From an uncultured Mycoplasmatota bacterium (GTDB taxonomy: Bacteria > Bacillota_I > Bacilli_A > RF39 > UBA660): DNA of 53,597 nucleotides. The stretch lies in NCBI GenBank assembly GCA_946498975.1, contig CAMMQC010000005.1, positions 1 through 53,597 of the forward strand, given 5' to 3'. The notes beneath the pieces were generated by a model. It saw only the letters and a list, made by a program, of their open reading frames with translations, was not told the origin of the DNA and searched no databases. Numbering within the stretch: position 1 is the first letter of the stretch; each line of letters opens with the position of its first letter. A program made the position numbers and the translations under genes. Positions 16,497 to 25,817 of the stretch are shown piece by piece.

Positions 16497-17213
16497 ATGG
16501 AAAGATTGCAAAAAGTAATAGCAAATGCAGGAGTTACATCAAGACGTAAAGCTGAAGAATTAATTAAAGAAGGTAGAGTAACAGTAAATGGTGTTATGGT
16601 AACTGAACTTGGTACTAAAGTAACTAACAAAGATATAATTAAAGTAAATGGTAAAGAAATAGAAAAAGAAAAAAAAGTTTATTATCTACTTAATAAACCA
16701 AGAGGTATTATTACTAGTGTTACTGATGATAAGGAAAGGAAGACTGTAGTTGACTTAATACCATGCAATGAGAGAATCTATCCCGTAGGTAGACTTGATT
16801 ATGATACAACAGGAGTGTTATTACTTACTAATGATGGAGAGTTTGCAAATATACTTATGCATCCGAGTGATTTGGTAGAGAAAGTATATATTGTTAAAGT
16901 AAAAGGTATTATTAAAGGAGATGCCATTAATACTATTAAAAATGGTGTAACAGTAGATGGTGTTTCTTATGAGAAAGCTAAAGTCAAGTTAAGAAAAACA
17001 GATTATAAAACAAATACTTCTATGCTTACAGTAACAATACATGAAGGACGTAATCATGAAGTTAAGAAGATGTTTGAAGCAGTTGGTTTTCCTGTCTTAA
17101 AGCTTAGAAGAGAAAGAGAGTTTATCTTTGATTTAAAAGGATTAAAGAGTGGAGAATATAGAAAACTAACACCTAAAGAAGTAGCAGTTGTCTATAGTTT
17201 GGCAAAAAAATAA
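16497..17213 (+). CDS. rluB: Pseudouridine synthase RluB/RsuA family
   Basis: A 238-residue enzyme that converts uridine to pseudouridine in ribosomal RNA, probably 23S. An N-terminal S4 RNA-binding domain (MERLQKVIANAGVTSRRKAEELIKEGRVTVNG, about 1-60) is followed by the catalytic domain, with GRLDYDTTGVLLLTNDG near residue 98 holding the catalytic aspartate, and the later EGRNHEVKKMFEAVG motif. ATGGAGTGATGAATA precedes the ATG. It ends at a hairpin terminator. RluB is favoured over RsuA by the R-rich N-terminus and Gram-positive context. Confidence 0.93.
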   Translation: MERLQKVIANAGVTSRRKAEELIKEGRVTVNGVMVTELGTKVTNKDIIKVNGKEIEKEKKVYYLLNKPRGIITSVTDDKERKTVVDLIPCNERIYPVGRLDYDTTGVLLLTNDGEFANILMHPSDLVEKVYIVKVKGIIKGDAINTIKNGVTVDGVSYEKAKVKLRKTDYKTNTSMLTVTIHEGRNHEVKKMFEAVGFPVLKLRREREFIFDLKGLKSGEYRKLTPKEVAVVYSLAKK

Positions 17214-17234
17214 GAGCAATAGTCGCTCTTTTTT
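17212..17234. terminator. Terminator between rluB and the ferredoxin gene
   Basis: AAGAGC and GCTCTT pair with a 7-base loop and are followed by TTTT. The stem begins in the rluB stop codon. The gene on the other strand converges onto it. Confidence 0.75.
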
Positions 17235-17235
17235 A

Positions 17236-17472
<237 letters not shown>

Positions 17473-17563
17473 TTAATTATATCTTATTTTTCCTCTTTTG
17501 CCTACTTTAAATTTTTTTAATAGTATGATATTATTGAAGTATATAGTAAAGTAGGTGAATATC

Positions 17564-18421
17564 ATGGGAAGAATGGAACGGTATGATAATTCTAATAGAA
17601 GTACAGTTAGAAGTAGAACAGAAAAAAATCAAGGTCTATATAATGATTTAGGAAGATTAGAAAAATATACTACTCTAACAGATGTATCTAAAATAGAAGC
17701 AGTTGAGTTAAATGCAGCGAAAAAGAATTATCGTACAAGAGAAGGATATCACAGTTTAAAGGATTATGATATAGACATAGAAAAACCTAAAGAAAGAAAA
17801 GAATTAGATGAATTTAATTTTCTTTATAATGATGAACATAAAACCTATGATATTAATAAAGTTCTAGAAGAAGCGAAAGAACTAAGAGAAAGAGATTCTC
17901 TAGAAAAGAAAAGAAAACTACATAATGAAAAATATAACATCTTAGAAAGTAGTGAAGAAGATTTAGAGAAATTTAAAGAAGAGACAAAATTAAGACATAA
18001 GCCTATTGAAAATGAAGAGGAACTTGAAGAGTTAATACATACTATTACTTCAAAAGAGTTAAGAGAGGAAATAGATAAAGCAGAATCTAATGACAATAAC
18101 AGTCTACTTAGTGATTTAATGGCTACTAATGTAAATGAAGAAGTCTTAAAGCCTATCGCTACTAAGATAGAAGATAGTAAAGTAGAAGAAGATACTAAAA
18201 AGCTAGATAAAGTTAAAGAAAAGACAATGTCTTTAAAAGATGAAATAGATAAATCTTTCTATACTAAGAGTCTTGATCTAAGTGAAGAAGATTTTATTAG
18301 TGATGATGAAGAAGAAGAGATTAAACCATCAAAGTTTATTGGTTTCTTAAAGTTCTTATTCTCTCTAATATTAATACTTGCAGTTGGTTTTGGTGTATAT
18401 TACGTAATTACAAACTTTTAA
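17564..18421 (+). CDS. Acidic tail-anchored protein of unknown function
   Basis: 285 residues: a highly charged cytoplasmic region rich in Glu and Lys, with probable coiled coils (about 95-150 and 195-240), and a single C-terminal helix (FIGFLKFLFSLILILAVGFGVYYVI, about 258-282). The N-terminus is Arg-rich (MGRMERYDNSNRSTVRSRTEKNQGLYNDLGRLEKY). Such a layout suits a scaffold or division/envelope linker, but no family is recognised. The ATG at 17564 follows AGTAGGTGA; the earlier GTG lies in that site. Confidence 0.7.
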   Translation: MGRMERYDNSNRSTVRSRTEKNQGLYNDLGRLEKYTTLTDVSKIEAVELNAAKKNYRTREGYHSLKDYDIDIEKPKERKELDEFNFLYNDEHKTYDINKVLEEAKELRERDSLEKKRKLHNEKYNILESSEEDLEKFKEETKLRHKPIENEEELEELIHTITSKELREEIDKAESNDNNSLLSDLMATNVNEEVLKPIATKIEDSKVEEDTKKLDKVKEKTMSLKDEIDKSFYTKSLDLSEEDFISDDEEEEIKPSKFIGFLKFLFSLILILAVGFGVYYVITNF

Positions 18422-18483
18422 AAATTGTATATCAAAAGTCTTAAAATTTGTATATCAAATTCCTTAAAAAATGTATATTAAGA
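18421..18483. repeat. Three-copy repeat array, 23-bp period (array A)
   Basis: Three copies of a TTGTATATCAAA-like unit start with their G at 18427, 18450 and 18473, an exact 23-bp spacing. The third copy is diverged (ATGTATATTAAG). The array begins at the stop codon of the upstream gene and ends at a terminator hairpin. No gene follows directly. The layout resembles the 23-bp pair near 37.5 kb and the 33-bp array before the ATPase gene near 42.4 kb. Confidence 0.75.
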
Positions 18484-18487
18484 ATTT

Positions 18488-18529
18488 AGAGAATTAGAAA
18501 ATAATAATATTTATTTTCTATTCTCTTTT
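18488..18529 (+). terminator. Terminator after array A
   Basis: AGAGAATT-AGAAAATAA pairs with TTATTTTCT-A-TTCTCT around a 6-base loop and is followed by TTT. Long stem with one small internal mismatch. Confidence 0.75.
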
Positions 18530-18591
18530 ATTGTAGCAATTTTTATGATAAACTTTATACAAACAATAATATTGATAAGGGGGAATAGAAA

Positions 18592-19431
18592 ATGAATTTA
18601 AACTTTGTTTTAAATGATTACGTTTTAATATGGAATCTTTTATTTAGTGCCTCTATTTCTTCTAATATTCAAGGTTTTAAACAGAAGTTGTGGAAAAACT
18701 ATCGTCATAGTTATAATGATTTATATAAAGAAGAAGAACATATTTTAAAAGACCCTAAAAACTATATACCAGCAGATGATACTATCTTTGATATGGTAAA
18801 AGCTAGTGATATATATAAAGAAATAAGAGAAGATACTGAAAAATATCGTCTAGAATTATTACATACTTGGGATAAAGTAAAAAAAGACTTAAATAAAAAC
18901 TTAAAAGAAATACTTAGATTTGATATTAAACTATATCATGTTTTAGTTGTTGATAAAAAGTTAGATGTTATAGGAATGAAAATACCTAAGAGTAGAAGAG
19001 TAAATACTATTACTTGGGGAAATAGAGTTGATAGTGATAATTATACCCTTGCTATTATCAATATCATTGAACATATTGTAAGAAAAGAACTAGCAACATA
19101 CAAGAGCGAATATAAAGATATAGTAGATGCTATCATTGAACTTGCTATTGATAATGAATTAACATCAAGAACATTAAAGAAAAGTGTTTATTTAAGAGGA
19201 GATAGTTCTCTAAAATATCTTAAAAGACAACTATATCCTTACTTTCTTATGTATTTAGGATATTCTAAAGAAGAGATATTAAATAGAATGATGGAAGATA
19301 AGATTATCTTTGAACTAGATAAATATACTTTTGAAAGAGGATTAGCAACTGTTGACTTAAAGACTTTTATTAACTTTTGTATTAAGAATCAAAAACATAT
19401 TTTAAAGATTAAAGAATTAGAAATAATATAG
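18592..19431 (+). CDS. Conserved-looking protein of unknown function upstream of polC
   Basis: 279 residues, soluble, basic and helical, without recognised domain. Features: LWKNYRHSYNDLYKEEEHILKDPKNYIPADDTIFDMV near residues 28-65, KIPKSRR near 128, and a C-terminal region with repeated YxFxRGLATVDLKTFINFCIKN. The ribosome site AAGGGGGAAT precedes the ATG. It ends 14 bases before polC and is surely cotranscribed with it, which hints at a replication or nucleic-acid role; this is inference from position. Confidence 0.65.
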   Translation: MNLNFVLNDYVLIWNLLFSASISSNIQGFKQKLWKNYRHSYNDLYKEEEHILKDPKNYIPADDTIFDMVKASDIYKEIREDTEKYRLELLHTWDKVKKDLNKNLKEILRFDIKLYHVLVVDKKLDVIGMKIPKSRRVNTITWGNRVDSDNYTLAIINIIEHIVRKELATYKSEYKDIVDAIIELAIDNELTSRTLKKSVYLRGDSSLKYLKRQLYPYFLMYLGYSKEEILNRMMEDKIIFELDKYTFERGLATVDLKTFINFCIKNQKHILKIKELEII

Positions 19432-19445
19432 GATAGTGGTGCGGT

Positions 19446-22400
19446 ATGGATAGTAAACTAAATTTATTTTTGAAAAAGATTAACTTAAATAGTGAGTACT
19501 TTGACTTTTTTAAGAGTTCAACCTTAGATAAAATAGTAATTAATAAAAATAATAAAAGCTTTTTAGTTAAAATAACTATTGATAAATATTTGCCTAAAGA
19601 CATATTATCTAATCTAGTAGAGAATAAGTCTTTATTTTCAGATGATTTAACCTATAACTTTACAGTTAGAAACCCTGATAATAATATGCTATTAGATTAT
19701 TATCCTTACTTTTTAGATATCTTAAAATCTAAAGATAAAATAAAACTAATAGATGTTTATAAAGATTCACTAGTTTATGAAAGTGATACTCTAAGACTTA
19801 TCGCTTATAATAAAAAAGAAGAAGATAGACTAAAAGAAATAAGTAATGATATAAATAATTTCTATCATAATATAGGTTTTCATGACTATATACCTGTTAT
19901 TTTAAGAGAAGATAATTTAATAGAAGAAGAGATAAGTAATGAATTATCTAATGTTACTATTCCTGAACCTATTAAGAAAGATGTTATTAAAGAAGAACCT
20001 AAACGTTATAATAATAGTGGAACTCCTAGAAGAAGAAAAAGTACTGATGAAGGATGTATACTAGGTAAAACTATAGATAGTGATCCTATTAAGATGAGTT
20101 TATTACTAGGAGAAGATAATGATGTAACAGTAGAAGGATATATCTTTGGTACTGATTATTTTGAGTCTAGTAAGACTAATTTTAAGATTATTACTTTAAA
20201 AATAACAGATGAAACAGATAGTATCGCTTGTAAAGTATTTTGTAATGAAGATGAAGAGTATGCTAGACTTTGTAAAGCTTTAAAAGTAGGTACATGGCTT
20301 AAGATTAGAGGATATACGAAAATAGATAATTTTTCTAAAGATGAATTAGTACTTAATGCTAGAGATATTATGCCAGTAGAGCATGAGGAAGAAGAAATTA
20401 TTGATGAAGAGACAGAAAAAAGAGTAGAACTACATGCCCATACGATGATGAGTCAGATGGATGGAGTAGCAGATGAAGTAAAACTAGTAAAACAAGCGAT
20501 GAAGTGGGGACATAAAGCAATTGCAATTACGGACCATAACGGTGTTCAAGCCTTTCCTCATGTTTATAACTTAGTAAGAGATTATAATAAAGGTAAAGAA
20601 GATAAAGATAAGTTTAAAGCCCTATATGGAACAGAACTTGTTATGGTAGATGATAATGTAGATATCGTTATTAGACCTAATGATGGTAAATTACTAGACC
20701 AAACTTATGTTGTTTTTGACTTTGAAACAACTGGTTTTAATGCCGGTGGTGCTGACTCTATTATTGAAATTGGTGCGGTTAAGATGAAAGGTGGAGAGAT
20801 ATTAGAACGTTATGATGAACTAATTAATCCAGGAAGACCTTTACCTGCTAAAATAACAGAGATAACAAATATAACAGATTTAATGCTAGAAGATAAAGAT
20901 ACTGAAGAGAATGCTGTTAAAAGATTTATTGAATGGTTTGGTGACTTACCTATGGTTGCCCATAATGCTAAGTTCGATGTTTCATTCTTAGAGATGGCTT
21001 ATAAAAAATATAATCTAGGTGAGTTTAAGAATCCTGTTATCGATACCTTAGAATTATCAAGAACCCTAGATAATAACTATGCTCGTCATGGTCTATCTGC
21101 CTTAGTTAAAAGATATAATGTTCCATGGGATGAAGAGAGCCATCATAGAGGAGATTATGATGCTGAAGGTACTGCATTAGTCCTATACAAAATGTTAGAG
21201 AAACTAGATAGTAGAAATATAGAGACAATGGAACAACTTTCAAATATAGTAGATTCTAAAGAGATGTATAAATATGGTAATACTAATCATATCAATATCA
21301 TCGCTTTAAATAAGAAAGGCCTAAAGAATCTATTTAAAATAGTATCTTTTGCCAATACAACTTATCTATATAAAACACCAAGAATACCAAGAAGTGTTAT
21401 TAATGAATATAGAGAAGGACTTTTAATTGGTAGTGGTTGTTATGAAAGTGAAGTCTTTAAACAAGCATCAAGTAAGAGTGAAGAAGAACTATCTAATATC
21501 ATTAGATTCTATGACTATATAGAAGTACAACCACCTGAATGTTATTCTCACTTAGTAGAAACAGGTGATTTTGCCAATGAAGGTGAAGTAATTAGTAATA
21601 TCAATAAAATCATTAATACAACTATTGATGCCGGTAAGTTAATTGTGGCAACAGGAGATGTTCATCACTTAACAAGAGAAGATAAAATATATAGAGAAAT
21701 CATTGTTAATCAAAAAGTACCAGGAGGAGGACGTCATCCACTAGCAAGAGGAGGTATTAAAAATATTCCATCTAATCACTTTAGAACAACAACAGAGATG
21801 TTAGAAGACTTCTCATTCTTAGATGAAGAAACAAGAAAACTAATAGTTATAGATAATCCTAATAAAATCGCTGATATGACAGAGATTATAGAAGTTATTA
21901 TTGAAACAGGGGGAATACCTTTCTCTCCTAAAATTGATAAAAGTGTAGAAACAGTTACTGACTTAGTCTTTACAAAAGCAAGTGATATGTATGGAGAACC
22001 ACTTCCTTATAATATTGAAGAGAGAATTAGTACAGAGTTATATGGAGATGGAGTTTTTAAAGCCGTAGAAGCTAAGTTGAAAAGAGAAGAGCCTAATCTA
22101 AGTGAAGATGAGTTTAAGAAAAAGTTATTCGCTAACTTACATAGTACTCTTTTAAAAGGCTTTGATGAAGTAAAGACAGTAATAAAAGAAAATCTTAAAA
22201 TAACTGATCCTGATATAACAGATGAAGATTTAGAGAAAACTCTTAAAAAGAACTTAGGTGGTGTAATAGGTGGAGGCTTCGATGTTATTTACTTAATCGC
22301 TCAAAAGTTAGTTAAGCATTCTAATGATGATGGTTATATCGTTGGTTCCCGTGGTTCTGTTGGTTCATCATTCGTCGCTACCATGATGGGAATAACTGAA

Positions 22401-24059
22401 GTAAATCCTCTTCCAGCCCACTATCTATGTCGTAATAAAGACTGTAAGTATTCAGAATTTATTAATGATGAAGGAGTTCCTTATGGAAAAGATTATCCAT
22501 CAGGTTATGACTTAAAAGATAAGACTTGCCCTAAGTGTGGACAGCCTCTAGGTAAAGAAGGACAAGACATGCCATTTGCAACCTTCTTAGGTTTCAATGC
22601 TGATAAAGTTCCCGATATCGATCTTAACTTCTCTGGAGAATATCAATGGAAAGCTCATGAATATACTAAAGTACTATTCGGAGTTGATAATGTATATAGA
22701 GCAGGAACAATTGGTACAGTAGCAGAAAAGACCGCTTACGGTTATGTTAGAGGTTATTTTGAAGAACATGGAATTGTTGGTAAAAGAAGTACAGAGATTG
22801 AACGCCTTGCCAAAGGATGTACTGGTGTTAAAAGAACAACAGGGCAACATCCTGGAGGTATCGTTGTAATACCAGGATATATGGATGTCTTTGATTTTAC
22901 ACCGTTCCAGTATCCTGCCGATGATAATACATCTTTATGGAGAACAACTCACTTTGATTACCATGCCATTGATCAAGATGTTTTAAAACTAGATATACTA
23001 GGTCACGATGATCCTACTGTCCTTAGAATGTTACAAGATTTATCTGGTATAGATATTACAACCCTACCAATGGATGATAAAAAGATATTCTCAATTCTTT
23101 CTAGTCCTGAAGCTTTAGGAGTAACAGAAGATGAGATACTTTGTCCTACAGGAACATTAGGACTACCTGAACTTGGAACCCGTTTTGTTATTCAAATGTT
23201 AGTAGAGACAAAACCAAGTACTTTCGCTGAACTTGTTAAAATATCAGGACTATCACACGGTACTGATGTTTGGGCAGGAAATGCTAGTGAATTAATTAGA
23301 AATAATATTGTTCCTTTTAAAGATGTTATAGGTTGTCGTGATGATATCATGGTTAACCTAATGAACTGGGGCATGAAGCCTATTAGAGCCTTTAAAATAA
23401 TGGAGCATGTTAGAAAAGGTAAAGCGACTAAAGACCCTGAAACATGGAAGGGTATGGTCGAAGAAATGAAACAAGCGAATGTTCCAGAATGGTATATAGA
23501 GTCATGTCATAAAATCAAATACATGTTCCCAAAAGCCCATGCTTGTGCCTATGTTATGAGTGCTATTAGAATCGCTTGGTTCAAAGTCTATAAGCCATTA
23601 TTCTACTATGCAGCCTTCTTCTCAATTAGAGTAGATGATTATGATATAGAAACTATGATAAAAGGGTATAACTCTATTAAAACAAGGTATGAAGACTTAA
23701 TGGCTAAAGGATTTGAAGCGACTAATAAAGAGACAAACATAATAGACTCTCTTCATGTTGCCCTAGAAGCGACGGCACGTGGTATTAAATTTGCACCAAT
23801 TTCTTTAGAGAAAAGTGATGCGACAAGATTTGTTGTTGATACCGAACATGAAAATACTTTAATACCACCATTTAAAACTATCGATGGACTAGGAGAAACC
23901 GTTGCTAAAACAATTGTGGAAGCAAGAGAAAACGGACCTTTCCTAAGTAAAGAAGATTTACAAAAACGTGGTAAAGTCTCAAAGACCCTAACAGATAAAA
24001 TGACTGAGATGGGTATCCTTAATGAATTACCTGATTCTAATCAGTTAAGCTTGTTTTAG
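19446..24059 (+). CDS. polC: DNA polymerase III alpha subunit, Gram-positive PolC
   Basis: A 1537-residue replicative polymerase with proofreading. Order: N-terminal domain (1-200), OB fold (about 215-310), PHP domain starting KRVELHAHTMMSQMDG (about 325) and interrupted by the DEDD 3'-5' exonuclease (YVVFDFETTGF about 421, HNAKFDVSFLE about 506, HRGDYDAEGTA about 567), PHP resumption (TGDVHHLTREDKIYREI about 738), zinc site CRNKDC...CPKCG (about 995-1031), palm motif PDIDLNFSGEYQ (about 1055), fingers, and C-terminal QLSLF, a beta-clamp binding motif. Length and order fit Firmicute PolC. It starts with ATG after ATAGTGGTGCGGT, a weak ribosome site. Confidence 0.98.
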   Translation: MDSKLNLFLKKINLNSEYFDFFKSSTLDKIVINKNNKSFLVKITIDKYLPKDILSNLVENKSLFSDDLTYNFTVRNPDNNMLLDYYPYFLDILKSKDKIKLIDVYKDSLVYESDTLRLIAYNKKEEDRLKEISNDINNFYHNIGFHDYIPVILREDNLIEEEISNELSNVTIPEPIKKDVIKEEPKRYNNSGTPRRRKSTDEGCILGKTIDSDPIKMSLLLGEDNDVTVEGYIFGTDYFESSKTNFKIITLKITDETDSIACKVFCNEDEEYARLCKALKVGTWLKIRGYTKIDNFSKDELVLNARDIMPVEHEEEEIIDEETEKRVELHAHTMMSQMDGVADEVKLVKQAMKWGHKAIAITDHNGVQAFPHVYNLVRDYNKGKEDKDKFKALYGTELVMVDDNVDIVIRPNDGKLLDQTYVVFDFETTGFNAGGADSIIEIGAVKMKGGEILERYDELINPGRPLPAKITEITNITDLMLEDKDTEENAVKRFIEWFGDLPMVAHNAKFDVSFLEMAYKKYNLGEFKNPVIDTLELSRTLDNNYARHGLSALVKRYNVPWDEESHHRGDYDAEGTALVLYKMLEKLDSRNIETMEQLSNIVDSKEMYKYGNTNHINIIALNKKGLKNLFKIVSFANTTYLYKTPRIPRSVINEYREGLLIGSGCYESEVFKQASSKSEEELSNIIRFYDYIEVQPPECYSHLVETGDFANEGEVISNINKIINTTIDAGKLIVATGDVHHLTREDKIYREIIVNQKVPGGGRHPLARGGIKNIPSNHFRTTTEMLEDFSFLDEETRKLIVIDNPNKIADMTEIIEVIIETGGIPFSPKIDKSVETVTDLVFTKASDMYGEPLPYNIEERISTELYGDGVFKAVEAKLKREEPNLSEDEFKKKLFANLHSTLLKGFDEVKTVIKENLKITDPDITDEDLEKTLKKNLGGVIGGGFDVIYLIAQKLVKHSNDDGYIVGSRGSVGSSFVATMMGITEVNPLPAHYLCRNKDCKYSEFINDEGVPYGKDYPSGYDLKDKTCPKCGQPLGKEGQDMPFATFLGFNADKVPDIDLNFSGEYQWKAHEYTKVLFGVDNVYRAGTIGTVAEKTAYGYVRGYFEEHGIVGKRSTEIERLAKGCTGVKRTTGQHPGGIVVIPGYMDVFDFTPFQYPADDNTSLWRTTHFDYHAIDQDVLKLDILGHDDPTVLRMLQDLSGIDITTLPMDDKKIFSILSSPEALGVTEDEILCPTGTLGLPELGTRFVIQMLVETKPSTFAELVKISGLSHGTDVWAGNASELIRNNIVPFKDVIGCRDDIMVNLMNWGMKPIRAFKIMEHVRKGKATKDPETWKGMVEEMKQANVPEWYIESCHKIKYMFPKAHACAYVMSAIRIAWFKVYKPLFYYAAFFSIRVDDYDIETMIKGYNSIKTRYEDLMAKGFEATNKETNIIDSLHVALEATARGIKFAPISLEKSDATRFVVDTEHENTLIPPFKTIDGLGETVAKTIVEARENGPFLSKEDLQKRGKVSKTLTDKMTEMGILNELPDSNQLSLF

Positions 24060-24088
24060 TTGACAAAGTAATAAAGAAGTGCTATAAT
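24060..24088 (+). promoter_or_regulatory. Consensus sigma-A promoter, copy 1 of a duplicated pair
   Basis: TTGACA (24060-24065), a 17-base spacer and TATAAT (24083-24088). Promoter and leader are nearly identical to those at 24806: AAGTAAyAAA.AAGTGCTATAAT, then TACATTC and AAGGGGGAAT. The -35 box lies just after the polC stop. Confidence 0.92.
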
Positions 24089-24120
24089 ATGGCTACATTC
24101 ATGGAAGGGGGAATTTAATA

Positions 24121-24750
24121 ATGAATAGTAATATCATGAATGAATGGTCAAAAGTTTTACCAGCCGCTATTTCTACAGAAGGAAAATTTTCTTATTTTTC
24201 TACTATTAGTAGTGATGGTACAAAAGAAGATTTACCTGAAATAAAACCAATTAGTAGTTTTATAAAAGAAGATTCAGGAATTACAATTGATAGGGAAAAT
24301 AAGCTATTTATAAAAAATAATATGGCTATACTAGGTGCTTATGATTTTTCTGATCAAGATGATGAAGCAATTGCTAAATTTGTTTCAGAATTACAAGAGC
24401 AATATTCTGGTTATAATTTACAATTAGTTTCTGGAGCTTTTCCATTATCAATAAGACGTGGTGCTTCTTATCAAGACTATGATTTAAAAAATTGTACTAA
24501 TGAAGAGGAAGTCCATATGTCAACTCATCTAATATGTGTTTCTAATTATAAGGATTATATTAGAACTCATAAACCTTTAGATAACTTAAGTCTTGCTAAT
24601 AAGTTAGGTGCATTAGGATATTATAAATGTGGACCCGAGGCACTTAGTTATGGAAGATTTAATCCAAGAGGTTTAACTCTAGAAGAGATTGATGAATTAT
24701 ATGAACACGAAATAGATGTTCTATATGGTGGTAAAGAATATTGTAAATAG
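24121..24750 (+). CDS. Protein of unknown function, first of a small accessory cluster
   Basis: 209 residues, soluble, acidic. No family is recognised. Noticeable blocks are LPEIKPISSFIKEDSGITID near 40-60, SGAFPLSIRRGASYQDYDLKNCTNEEEVHMSTHLICVSNYKDYIRTHKPLD near 104-155, and LGALGYYKCGPEALSYGRFNPRGLTLEEIDELYEHEIDVLYGG at the end. A strong GAAGGGGGAATT ribosome site and a near-perfect promoter suggest high expression. The same promoter type drives the next gene, so the two are probably coexpressed from separate transcripts. Confidence 0.65.
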   Translation: MNSNIMNEWSKVLPAAISTEGKFSYFSTISSDGTKEDLPEIKPISSFIKEDSGITIDRENKLFIKNNMAILGAYDFSDQDDEAIAKFVSELQEQYSGYNLQLVSGAFPLSIRRGASYQDYDLKNCTNEEEVHMSTHLICVSNYKDYIRTHKPLDNLSLANKLGALGYYKCGPEALSYGRFNPRGLTLEEIDELYEHEIDVLYGGKEYCK

Positions 24751-24786
24751 ATAGAAAAGGATAGGAAACTATCTTTTTTCTATCTC
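24750..24786 (+). terminator. Terminator after the unknown gene at 24.1 kb
   Basis: AGATAGAAAA pairs with TTTTTCTATCT, with an inner GGATAG/CTATC hairpin; the T run lies within the right arm. Confidence 0.65.
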
Positions 24787-24805
24787 CGTCGAAATCAGTT
24801 AGAGC

Positions 24806-24834
24806 TTGACAAAGTAACAAAAAAGTGCTATAAT
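24806..24834 (+). promoter_or_regulatory. Consensus sigma-A promoter, copy 2 of a duplicated pair
   Basis: TTGACA (24806-24811), a 17-base spacer and TATAAT (24829-24834), with leader TACATTC and GAAGGGGGAAT. It differs from copy 1 at only a few positions over about 55 bases. Confidence 0.92.
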
Positions 24835-24867
24835 GTGAATACATTCGAAATGAAGGGGGAATAAAGA

Positions 24868-25746
24868 ATGGAAAATTTAAAATTTGTAGTATTTAATACT
24901 AATAATACTTATGGTAATACTAAAGGAGGAGCAGGTAAAGCAAATCGTTTAAAAATAGCTGAAGAAGTAGGGTTTGACTTAAATCGTCTATTTATGGCTT
25001 TACAACCAAAAGAAGCTAAGGATAGAGGCTCAGTTTATGTTTTAACTCCTGAAGATTTAGCTAATTATGCAAACTTATATGATTACGATGTATATGCTGA
25101 TACACCAAAAGTTACACCTGATACACCTGGAGTAGCAATTGGTTTTAATATTTACGATGGTGCTAATATAGTTGCTATGAACACAAAAACTATGGAAGCT
25201 ACTTCAACTTTCTGTCCTGGTACTCATATTGATGCTGAAGTGCCAAAAGGTATAGCAGAAATTACTGGTGGTAATCCAGAAGATATAATTGTTGATGTAT
25301 CACCTTTCGCTCATGAATTACCTTTATTTAATCCAAATGATAAAAACTTTACACCAGGATATGTAAATAATGGAAAAGTATGGGATGGAGCATTACGTAG
25401 AGATAAAAATACAAACATTTTATATCTTAATCAATTAAAAGCAATAAAAAAACAATTGCTTGAAAGTGGTATTAAAGAAGAGAATATTAATTGGGGTGAA
25501 GATTCTTTCTATACAACAGATGCTAATGGTAATTTCCTTTATCCATCTTTGCAAAGAACAAGAATGGTTCCAGATTTAGCTCATCCAGGACAATTCTTAA
25601 TTGATTCTGAAACTGGTACATACTTACATGATGATAGTCAAAATGGTAGTTATATGCATGGTGTTGCTTTATTAGAAGAAACTAAAGAACCATATGCTAA
25701 TGAAGATATTAAAGTTTATAGTTATGGTTCTTCTAGAAGAAGATAG
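24868..25746 (+). CDS. Diverged YlmD/laccase-domain paralogue, metal ligands apparently lost
   Basis: 292 residues. Overall order resembles the YlmD/YfiH (PF02578) fold: NRLKIAEEVGFDLNRLFMALQP (about 26), VYVLTPEDLANYANLYDYDVYADTP (about 56), DTPGVAIGFNIYDGANIVAMNTKTMEATSTF (about 85), NPEDIIVDVSPFAHELP and ILYLNQLKAIKKQLLESGIKEENI. In active family members the third block carries ADC and the next HAGWRG; here these are NIYDG and CPGTHID, so metal binding is probably lost or changed. The C-terminal 40 residues (ending SYGSSRRR) are extra. It starts after AAGGGGGAATAAAG. Remote homology is judged by eye. Confidence 0.55.
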   Translation: MENLKFVVFNTNNTYGNTKGGAGKANRLKIAEEVGFDLNRLFMALQPKEAKDRGSVYVLTPEDLANYANLYDYDVYADTPKVTPDTPGVAIGFNIYDGANIVAMNTKTMEATSTFCPGTHIDAEVPKGIAEITGGNPEDIIVDVSPFAHELPLFNPNDKNFTPGYVNNGKVWDGALRRDKNTNILYLNQLKAIKKQLLESGIKEENINWGEDSFYTTDANGNFLYPSLQRTRMVPDLAHPGQFLIDSETGTYLHDDSQNGSYMHGVALLEETKEPYANEDIKVYSYGSSRRR

Positions 25747-25767
25747 AGTCAAAATAGACTCTTTTTT
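25745..25767 (+). terminator. Terminator after the first YlmD-like gene
   Basis: AGAGTC and GACTCT form a perfect 6-bp stem with a 6-base loop, followed by TTTTT. Confidence 0.8.
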
Positions 25768-25817
25768 CTTTTTGTGTTATTATCATAATATGAAAGATAT
25801 TTACAAAGAGGTATGCT

